In this document: positions 58,394-64,000 of the stretch, piece after piece
How positions within the stretch are numbered: the stretch's first letter is position 1
Layout of the letters: the number at the start of each line of letters is the position of its first letter
From: Blastococcus sp. TF02-09
Lineage (GTDB): Bacteria; Actinomycetota; Actinomycetes; Mycobacteriales; Geodermatophilaceae
DNA: 64,000 nt
Direction of reading: 5' to 3'
Assembly: GCF_003319105.1 (NCBI RefSeq)
Contig: NZ_QOHH01000006.1
Coordinates: forward strand, 1-64,000
Notes under the pieces: generated by a model
Database searches by the model: none
What the model saw: the letters and a program-made list of their open reading frames with translations, nothing else
What the model was told of the DNA's origin: nothing
Position numbers and translations under genes: made by a program

Positions 58394-58645
58394 TCAGGCG
58401 GTGCGGACCCGGGTACGAGCCTGGCGGCGCTTGAGCGCCCGCCGCTCGTCCTCGGAGAGGCCGCCCCAGACGCCCGAGTCCTGGCCCGAGCTCAGGGCCC
58501 AGTCCAGGCACGACTGCACCACGGGGCAGCGCTGGCAGACGGCCTTGGCCTGCTCGATCTGGACGACTGCCGGGCCGGCCGTCCCGATCGGGAAGAACAG
58601 CTCGGGGTCTTCGTCCCGGCAGAGCGCGCGGTGGCGCCAGTCCAT
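58394..58645 (-). CDS. whiB1: Transcriptional regulator WhiB1
   Basis: An 83-residue Wbl protein. Cluster cysteines are C9, C37, C40 and C46, the same positions as M. tuberculosis WhiB1, with GVWGG and a basic C-terminus (RRALKRRQARTRVR). Its [4Fe-4S] cluster binds SigA and senses nitric oxide in mycobacteria. The ATG at 58645 follows AGGAGAACAC. A leader of roughly 150 nt and a CRP site upstream are visible. Confidence 0.96.
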   Translation of the reverse strand: MDWRHRALCRDEDPELFFPIGTAGPAVVQIEQAKAVCQRCPVVQSCLDWALSSGQDSGVWGGLSEDERRALKRRQARTRVRTA

Positions 58646-58829
58646 GGCTGTGTTCTCCTCGGTGTCGTCGACGGGTGCTGCATCAGTCGCTGAACCCGGG
58701 CCGGCCAGAGGCCGGTCCGACGCGGCCGGAACGACACCGGGGGGTTCCAGCGCCTGGACGGCAGCGACTGCCTGCCTTGTTACCGGCAGGTTGCGTTCTT
58801 GCTAGCGATGTTTTCACGGGACGGTCGCC

Positions 58830-58877
58830 TGTCAAGCGAAACCGGCTCGGCGCCGACCCCCGCGTGAGCAAGCTCAC
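58830..58877 (-). promoter_or_regulatory. whiB1 promoter region with CRP-type site
   Basis: GTGAGCAAGCTCAC (58864-58877) is an exact GTGA-N6-TCAC palindrome, the CRP/Cmr consensus. On the whiB1 strand a perfect -35 TTGACA follows (58835-58830); the -10 is weaker, near 58812-58806. The site centre would be about 70 bases before the predicted start of transcription, a normal activator position. The 307-bp spacer 58646-58952 holds no gene. Confidence 0.65.
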
Positions 58878-58952
58878 CACGCCCGTGATAGGCCCGCCAC
58901 TCGGCGGGGCGAGCCCCCTTGCGCGGGCCGCCGATTCCTGACAGGGGAGGCG

Positions 58953-59978
58953 TCAGGAGACGACGCGCAGGGCGTGCGGGACCGAGCGCAGCCGCAGGCC
59001 CGTCGCGGTGCCCAGGTGGTCGCCGTCGACCTGCCAGCCCTGCGGGCGGACGGCGGTCAGCGACAGCTCTTCGACGTCGTGCCGGCGGTGCAGGCCGCGT
59101 CCGCGGAAACGGGGCGACGGGGCCAGCGCCTGCCGCAGCGTGCGGAGCATGCGCACCGGGTTCGTGCGGCCCAGGGCGAAGACGTCGAGGGCGGTGTCGA
59201 AGGACGCCTCCGGCGACGGGTTGACCGGTCGGGGCCCCAGGTAGGTCCACGGGCTGACGTTCGAGACCAGGCAGAGGAAGAGGTCGCGGACGTCGGGTTC
59301 CCCGGGCACCTGCAGCGTCATCGCCGGGCGGCGCCGCTCCCGGCCGGCGAGGAAGGCGGTGGTGGCCTCCCGGACGTACAGCGCCCCGGTGGAGCGCCGG
59401 CCGCGTGCCCGCTGCGCCTCGACCCGCGCGATGACCTCGGCGTCGAACCCGAGCCCGGCGGCGAACACGAACCACCGCGGCGGCGTCCACTCCGGCCCGG
59501 AGGCGGCCGCGTCGGCCGCGGCGTCCCGCGCGGCGGTGCCCGGGTCGGCCTCGGTGAGCGGCGCGGTGCTGGTGCCCGTGGCGCTGGCGGTGCCGAGGGA
59601 CACCGACCGGGTCCGGCCGGCCCGGATGGAGTCGAGGATCTCGGCGGTCGCCTCGACCGGGTCGCGCGAGCGGCCCAGCGCACGGGAGAAGACGTTGGTG
59701 GAGCCACCCGGTACGACCGCCAGCGTGGGCAGGTGCGGGCCCGGCCCCTTCTCGAGCAGGCCGTTGACCACCTCGTTGACCGTGCCGTCGCCACCGAGGG
59801 TCACCACGAAGTCCAGGCCGTCCGCGGCCGCGCGCGCACCGAGCTCCCTGCCGTGGCCGCGGTGCGCGGTCTCGGCGACGTCGACCTTGAGCTCGCTGGC
59901 CAGCGCGCCGACGAGCACGTCGCGCATCTTGGCCGTGGTGCTGGTCGCCGCAGGGTTCACCACCACGAGCGCACGCAT
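58953..59978 (-). CDS. Diacylglycerol-kinase-family lipid kinase
   Basis: A 341-residue cytoplasmic lipid kinase. The nucleotide-binding motif GGDGTVNEV lies near residues 63-71, the PGGSTNVFSRALG segment follows near 92, and the C-terminal half is the usual beta-sandwich. It phosphorylates diacylglycerol or a sphingoid-like or PI-type lipid; the substrate cannot be read from sequence. A poorly conserved Ala/Thr insert near residues 125-165 is unusual. The ATG lies seven bases after TAGCCT (leaderless). Confidence 0.88.
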   Translation of the reverse strand: MRALVVVNPAATSTTAKMRDVLVGALASELKVDVAETAHRGHGRELGARAAADGLDFVVTLGGDGTVNEVVNGLLEKGPGPHLPTLAVVPGGSTNVFSRALGRSRDPVEATAEILDSIRAGRTRSVSLGTASATGTSTAPLTEADPGTAARDAAADAAASGPEWTPPRWFVFAAGLGFDAEVIARVEAQRARGRRSTGALYVREATTAFLAGRERRRPAMTLQVPGEPDVRDLFLCLVSNVSPWTYLGPRPVNPSPEASFDTALDVFALGRTNPVRMLRTLRQALAPSPRFRGRGLHRRHDVEELSLTAVRPQGWQVDGDHLGTATGLRLRSVPHALRVVS

Positions 59979-60072
59979 GAACTCCAGGCTAACGGCGCGC
60001 GCCGAGGGGGCGTGGGAGGTGCGCCCTGCGACGGGGCGGCCCGGAGGAGGCGTGCCGCGTAATCTCGCGGGC

Positions 60073-60540
60073 GTGCCCGAGCAGACGCCGCAGCCGCGCC
60101 GGCTGGCCGACCGCCTCTTCGGCGCGGTCACCCCGGCCCCGGCGGCCCGGCCGCAGCAGCCCCGCCCCGAGGCGCCGCGGACGGTCCGCCAGGCCGCCGT
60201 CGTCGTCGCCGCGGAGGCCGTCGTCTTCGCCGTCCTCGCCGTCGTCCTGCTGTGGCTGACCCTCACCGGCGACCCCGAGAGCGTGCCGCGGGCACTGGCC
60301 GAGGTCGTCCTCGTCGGCGGGGTGGCCGCCCTGCTGGGCGCGGCGGCGGCCGGCCTGCGCCGTCTCGCGGGCTGGGCCAGGGGACCGGTGATCGCCCTGC
60401 AGATCCTCTTCGCCGCCTCGGGCCTGGTCGCCGTCCAGGCCGGCCGCCCGGAGATCGGGGTGCCCGCCCTGCTGCTGGCCGCGGCCACGGTCTACCTGCT
60501 CATGACCCCCGAGGCCCGGCTGGCCTACCTCGACCGCTAG
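60073..60540 (+). CDS. Small integral membrane protein
   Basis: A 155-residue protein with a basic, Pro-rich cytoplasmic N-terminus (~40 residues) and four predicted transmembrane helices. No catalytic motif. It is probably equivalent to the membrane protein near whiB1 in mycobacteria (Rv3217c), from memory. The GTG follows TAATCT by seven bases. It ends on a CTAG shared with the convergent HAD gene. Confidence 0.8.
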   Translation: MPEQTPQPRRLADRLFGAVTPAPAARPQQPRPEAPRTVRQAAVVVAAEAVVFAVLAVVLLWLTLTGDPESVPRALAEVVLVGGVAALLGAAAAGLRRLAGWARGPVIALQILFAASGLVAVQAGRPEIGVPALLLAAATVYLLMTPEARLAYLDR

Positions 60541-61319
60541 ACCAAGTCGATGACGTCGGCGATCGAGTCGAGGACGCGGCCGGGGCGGAACGGGAACCGG
60601 GCCACGTCGGCCGCCGCGGTCGAGCCCGAGAGCACGAGGATGGTGTCGAGCCCCGCCTCGATGCCGGCGACGACGTCGGTGTCCATGCGGTCGCCGATCA
60701 TGACCGTCGACTCCGAGTGCGCCTCGATCCGGTTCATCGCGCTGCGGAACATCATCGGGTTCGGCTTGCCGACGAAGTACGGCTCGGCACCCGTCGCCCG
60801 GGTGATCATCGCCGCGACCGAGCCGGTCGCGGGCAGCGGGCCCTCCGGCGAGGGGCCGGTGACGTCCGGATTGGTGGCGATGAAGCGGGCGCCCCGTCCC
60901 ACGAGGCGGATCGCCCGCGTGATCGCCTCGAAGGAGTAGGTGCGCGTCTCGCCGAGGACGACGTAGTCCGGGTCGGTGTCGGTCATGACGTAGCCGACCT
61001 CGTGCAGCGCGGTGGTCAGCCCGGCCTCGCCGATCACGTACGCCGAGCCGCCCGGCAGCTGGGTGTTCAGGAAGTCCGCGGTGGCCAGTGCGGAGGTCCA
61101 GAGCGCCTCCTCGGGCACGTGCAGCCCGGTGCGCGCCAGGCGGGCGGCGAGGTCGCGCGGGGTGAAGATCGAGTTGTTGGTCAGGACCAGGAAGCGGCGG
61201 CCGCGGTCGACCAGCCGCTCGAGGAACTCCGCGGCCCCCGGCAGGGCCTGCTCCTCGTGGACGAGGACGCCGTCCATGTCGGTCAGCCAGCACTCGGCGG
61301 GCAGGCGCTCGGTGGTCAC
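60537..61319 (-). CDS. HAD-IIA family hydrolase (NagD-like)
   Basis: A 260-residue phosphatase of the NagD/p-nitrophenyl-phosphatase group. Motif I is LTDMDGVLVHE near residue 15 (catalytic Asp-x-Asp), motif II LTNNS, motif III VGKPNPMMFR and motif IV MIGDRMDTDVVAG. The GTG at 61319 is chosen because TAGCGT lies seven bases upstream; a GTG at 61328 would add three residues but falls inside the hexamer region. Confidence 0.9.
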   Translation of the reverse strand: MTTERLPAECWLTDMDGVLVHEEQALPGAAEFLERLVDRGRRFLVLTNNSIFTPRDLAARLARTGLHVPEEALWTSALATADFLNTQLPGGSAYVIGEAGLTTALHEVGYVMTDTDPDYVVLGETRTYSFEAITRAIRLVGRGARFIATNPDVTGPSPEGPLPATGSVAAMITRATGAEPYFVGKPNPMMFRSAMNRIEAHSESTVMIGDRMDTDVVAGIEAGLDTILVLSGSTAAADVARFPFRPGRVLDSIADVIDLV

Positions 61320-61358
61320 GGCCGCCACGCTAGTGGGCCCGCCACGGGACGGCCCGTC

Positions 61359-61841
61359 TCACGCCCGGGGGCCGGCGAAGGTGGTCAGGGCGTCGTCGGT
61401 GAGCCGGAAGACGGTCCACTCGTCCATCGGGACGGCGCCGGCCGCCTTGTAGAAGTCGATCGACGGGGCGTTCCAGTCCAGCACCGACCACTCCAGGCGC
61501 GAGTAGCCCCGCTCGACGCACACCGCGGCCAGCGTCCGCAGCAGCTCCCGGCCCAGGCCGCGCCCCCGGTGCGCCGGCTGCACGTAGAGGTCCTCGAGGT
61601 AGATCCCGTGGGTGCCGCGCCAGGTGGAGAAGTTCAGGAACCACAGGGCGACGCCGACGACGGTCCCGTCGTCGTCCTGGGCGACGTGGCCGAACAGTGC
61701 GGGGGAGTCGCCGAACAGCGACGTCCATAGCTGCTCCTCGGTCAGGTGCACCTCGGACAGGGCCCGCTCGTAGTCGGCCAGCTCGCGCACCAGCCCCACC
61801 ACCGCCGGGACGTCGTCGGGGCGGATCGGTCGCACCGTCAT
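61359..61841 (-). CDS. GNAT N-acetyltransferase, diamine acetyltransferase-like
   Basis: A 160-residue acetyltransferase. YLEDLYVQPAHRGRGLGREL near residue 81 and WSVLDWNAPSIDFYKAAGA near 118 are characteristic of the spermidine/thialysine acetyltransferase group. The ATG overlaps the pssA stop (ATGA), making it the third gene of the psd-pssA operon. Confidence 0.9.
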   Translation of the reverse strand: MTVRPIRPDDVPAVVGLVRELADYERALSEVHLTEEQLWTSLFGDSPALFGHVAQDDDGTVVGVALWFLNFSTWRGTHGIYLEDLYVQPAHRGRGLGRELLRTLAAVCVERGYSRLEWSVLDWNAPSIDFYKAAGAVPMDEWTVFRLTDDALTTFAGPRA

Positions 61842-62635
61842 GACAGGGCCTCCTTGAGCGAGGCCGGCACCAGCCGGCCCAGCGGGCTGAACACCGGTAC
61901 CAGGACCGGCGCGAACAGGTAGCCGTAGGCCAGCACGATGGCGGTGACCACCGGCGCCAGCGCGAGGGCGGCGACGAGCGCCACCGCCACCGCCAGCGGG
62001 CCGTAGGGCCGGCCGCTGCGCGGGCTGACCAGCGAGCGGAACGAGCGGTAGCGGACGTTGCTGACCATCAGCAGCGCCGGGACCGCCATGACCAGCAGCA
62101 CCCACAGCCGGTCCCGGCCCTGCATCTGGGCGTCGAACGCGAACACCGAGGCCAGGACCACGGCGGCCGCACCGGGGCTGGGCAGGCCGGTGAAGTACCG
62201 CTTGTCGGCGGTCGGGTCGATGGTCACGTTGAAGCGAGCGAGCCGGATGGCCGCGCACGCCACCCAGAGGAAGCAGGCCAGCCAGGCCAGCACGTCCCAC
62301 CTCTCGCGGCCCTCGGAGAACAGCGTGAAGGCGACGAGCGAGGGGGCCAGGCCGAAGGACACCAGGTCGGCGAGCGAGTCGAACTGGAGCCCGAACGGGG
62401 TGACGGCGCCGACCTTGCGGGCCACGGCGCCGTCGACGATGTCGAAGAGCACCGACAGCCCGATGAGGACGGCGGCCAGCCCGTGCTCGCCGCGGATGGA
62501 CACCAGGATCGCGCCGAAGCCGCACCCCATGTTGGCCAGCGTGAACAGGCTGGGCAGGGTCGCCAGGGCGCGTCGCCGGGAGCCGCGGACGGACCCGCGG
62601 ACGAACTCGACGGTGGCCGTGCGACGGGTCGGCAC
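61838..62635 (-). CDS. pssA: CDP-diacylglycerol-serine O-phosphatidyltransferase
   Basis: A 265-residue integral membrane enzyme making phosphatidylserine. The CDP-alcohol phosphotransferase signature DGAVARKVGAVTPFGLQFDS (continuing LAD) supplies the DGxxAR...GxxxD...D residues. About seven transmembrane helices follow. The GTG start is eight bases after the psd stop, so its product and the decarboxylase are made together and yield phosphatidylethanolamine. Confidence 0.94.
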   Translation of the reverse strand: MPTRRTATVEFVRGSVRGSRRRALATLPSLFTLANMGCGFGAILVSIRGEHGLAAVLIGLSVLFDIVDGAVARKVGAVTPFGLQFDSLADLVSFGLAPSLVAFTLFSEGRERWDVLAWLACFLWVACAAIRLARFNVTIDPTADKRYFTGLPSPGAAAVVLASVFAFDAQMQGRDRLWVLLVMAVPALLMVSNVRYRSFRSLVSPRSGRPYGPLAVAVALVAALALAPVVTAIVLAYGYLFAPVLVPVFSPLGRLVPASLKEALS

Positions 62636-62643
62636 CGGGGACC

Positions 62644-63309
62644 TCAGCGGGTCGCGGGCCAGCGGGCGATGACGGTCTCGCCGCCCCGCACGCGCTGCCC
62701 CTTGGTGACGGTGAGCTCGCACGCCGGCGGCAGGAAGACGTCCATCCGGGAGCCGAACTTCATCAGGCCCATCCGCTCGCCGGTGGCCAGGTGTCGGCCG
62801 ACGGCCGTACGGGTGACGATCCGGCGGGCCAGCACACCGACGATCTGCCGGAAGACGACGGTGCGGTCGCCGTCGCGGAGCCACAGCTCGCTGCGCTCGT
62901 TGCGGTGGGCGGACTCCCGCCGGTACGCGGCCAGGAAGCTGCCCGGGCGGTAGGTGCTCTCCACGACCTCGCCGCGGTAGGGCGACCGGTTGACGTGCAC
63001 GTCGACGACGGAGAGGAAGACGCTGACCTGCTGCCAGGCGCCCTCGGGGGCCACGCCCTCCTGCGGCTCCCCGGCGACCATCACGACGCCGTCCGCGGGG
63101 GAGAGGACCTCGTCGTCGCCGGGCGGGGTCCGGTCGCAGCGCCGGTCCGGGTCGCGGAAGAACAGCGCCATGTACGCGGACAGCGCCAGGAACGGCCACG
63201 CGGCCCGGCGGAGCCCGGGGCGCCCCGCCGCCCGGCCCGCGCCGGCCAGGACAGCCGCTGGGACGAGGGGTCCGGTGAGGAAAGGCCACCCGGCCCGGTC
63301 GATGCGCAT
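62644..63309 (-). CDS. psd: Phosphatidylserine decarboxylase (short type)
   Basis: A 221-residue membrane-associated pyruvoyl enzyme. The self-cleavage site is the Gly-Ser of MKFGSRMDVFLP near residue 187; cleavage creates the pyruvoyl group on the small subunit. VDVHVNRSPYRG contains the conserved histidines. The size is that of the short actinobacterial/archaeal type. The ATG lies nine bases after TACGGT. First gene of the psd-pssA-GNAT operon. Confidence 0.94.
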   Translation of the reverse strand: MRIDRAGWPFLTGPLVPAAVLAGAGRAAGRPGLRRAAWPFLALSAYMALFFRDPDRRCDRTPPGDDEVLSPADGVVMVAGEPQEGVAPEGAWQQVSVFLSVVDVHVNRSPYRGEVVESTYRPGSFLAAYRRESAHRNERSELWLRDGDRTVVFRQIVGVLARRIVTRTAVGRHLATGERMGLMKFGSRMDVFLPPACELTVTKGQRVRGGETVIARWPATR

Positions 63310-63405
63310 CGTGGCTGAACCGTACCGGCCCGCCCTCGGCTCGGTCGTCCGCTGACGGGGCGGGCCGCCGTCGCAACCACCTCTACGGTGCGGGGGGCTG
63401 GACAG

Positions 63406-63445
63406 CCGACTGCCGGGCCACCCGTGAGGGCGACCCGGCAGTCGG
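63406..63445 (-). terminator. Terminator of sodN
   Basis: Perfect 12-bp stem (63406-63417 with 63434-63445) eleven bases downstream of the sodN stop. No clear T run. Confidence 0.75.
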
Positions 63446-63456
63446 AGGGGTGGTGC

Positions 63457-63858
63457 TCAGGAGGCCTTGGTCTCCCAGAAGATCTTGTCGATCTGCGCGA
63501 TGTAGTCGAGCAGCTTCTGCCCCTCGGCGGGGTCCATGCTGCCCTTGCCACCCGCGGCACCGGCCTGCTTGGTGGCCTTGTTGACGAGCTCGTGCAGCTC
63601 CGGGTACTTCTCGAAGTGCGGGGGCTTGAAGTAGTCGGTCCAGAGCACCCACAGGTGGTGCTTGACGAGCTCGGCGCGCTGCTCCTTGATGAGCACGCAG
63701 CGCATCTTGAAGACCTCGTCGTCGCTGGCCTGGTACTTCTCCTGGATGGCCTTGACCGACTCGGCCTCGATGCGGGCCTGGGCGGGGTCGTACACGCCGC
63801 AGGGGAGGTCGCAGTGCGCGGTGGCCTCCACGGCGGAGAACAGGCGGGTGAGACGCAT
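63457..63858 (-). CDS. sodN: Nickel superoxide dismutase
   Basis: A 133-residue NiSOD precursor. A 14-residue propeptide (MRLTRLFSAVEATA) precedes the nickel hook HCDLPCGVYD; after cleavage His1, Cys2 and Cys6 bind nickel. The helical remainder includes IEAESVKAIQEKY. The enzyme dismutes superoxide in the cytoplasm. The ATG follows GGAGG by seven bases. The maturation protease gene is divergent at 63911. Confidence 0.97.
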   Translation of the reverse strand: MRLTRLFSAVEATAHCDLPCGVYDPAQARIEAESVKAIQEKYQASDDEVFKMRCVLIKEQRAELVKHHLWVLWTDYFKPPHFEKYPELHELVNKATKQAGAAGGKGSMDPAEGQKLLDYIAQIDKIFWETKAS

Positions 63859-63910
63859 GGAGATGCCTCCGGTTGTCGTGGAATGACGTTCGTCTGCGAC
63901 CCTACTCGCG

Positions 63911-64000
63911 GTGAGCGACGGCGACAGCGCGGGTGACCTGGGGGTTCCTCCCCTGGACAGCGTCTGGGCGCTGGCCCGGGTGAGCGGCCCCTCCATGGCA
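63911..64000 (+). CDS. sodX: Nickel-type superoxide dismutase maturation protease SodX (partial, 5' end)
   Basis: The first 30 codons are in the window. VWALARVSGPSMA matches the N-terminal catalytic serine motif of S26-type SodX proteases, which remove the NiSOD propeptide. The position, divergent from sodN with a 52-bp spacer, supports this. The GTG at 63911 is the likely start; the catalytic lysine is outside the window. Confidence 0.8.
   Translation, partial: MSDGDSAGDLGVPPLDSVWALARVSGPSMA

Overview
The window is about 72-75% GC, densely coded on both strands, and reads as a core-chromosome segment of a mycothiol-using actinobacterium. The evidence is two WhiB proteins (WhiB7 and WhiB1), a SigR/RsrA pair, mycoredoxin, the actinobacterial ribosomal protein bL37, a nickel superoxide dismutase, and very many GTG starts. 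Codon style and gene content fit Geodermatophilaceae (Blastococcus/Geodermatophilus/Modestobacter), but that placement is inference. From memory, much of the order matches Mycobacterium tuberculosis Rv3193c-Rv3199c (UPF0182, PDZ-Lon protease, DUF2342 protease, ABC1 kinase, whiB7, uvrD2, mycoredoxin, nudC) and Rv3219-Rv3228 (whiB1, pdtaS, TB7.3, rshA, sigH, SRAP, aroA, rsgA).

Region 1 (1-3310) is the only clearly mobile part. It holds the right end of an ISL3-type element, a markedly lower-GC DUF4365 gene whose 3' end runs into that element, and a complete IS1380-type element (1671-3305) with 15-bp inverted repeats and a visible 5-bp target duplication. Region 2 (3307-14757) has an epoxide-hydrolase-like protein, an M20 peptidase, a PrmC-related methyltransferase, an M16 peptidase pair overlapping nudC, a three-gene leftward operon (mycoredoxin, ANTAR protein, uridine-kinase-like protein) and uvrD2. 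Region 3 (14829-25607) has whiB7 with a promoter, a 106-codon leader ORF and an intrinsic terminator in its leader. It continues with an ABC1 kinase, an orphan E1/cyclodehydratase-like protein, DUF5679, two predicted metalloproteases, a Lon-like protease and UPF0182. Three copies of a 58-nt palindromic intergenic element lie here.

Region 4 (25679-30135) is bracketed by two nearly identical initiator tRNA genes. Between them are a STAS protein, an acyl-CoA dehydrogenase, a PhyH-type dioxygenase, an alpha/beta hydrolase and an unknown gene. Region 5 (30228-46472) has an SNF2 helicase, a P450/ferredoxin pair, methionine aminopeptidase, a CBS-MetB-GNAT transsulfuration operon, an aldo-keto reductase/hydrolase/FGGY-kinase operon, HisN, and two secreted or lipoprotein genes.

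Region 6 (46633-58952) has rsgA-aroA, an aldehyde dehydrogenase, an SRAP protein, a spermidine-synthase-like membrane protein, a YbaK deacylase and sigR-rsrA with a recognisable SigR-type promoter. It continues with bL37, a biotin-carboxylase-like protein without its ATP-grasp core next to a biotinyl carrier, a PdtaS-type kinase, and whiB1 with a consensus CRP site upstream. Region 7 (58953-64000) has a lipid kinase, psd-pssA for phosphatidylethanolamine synthesis, and divergent sodN/sodX.

Two window-wide patterns stand out. At least 14 starts are preceded by a TANNNT hexamer 6-9 nt upstream, suggesting leaderless mRNAs. Three convergent gene pairs end on one shared CTAG.
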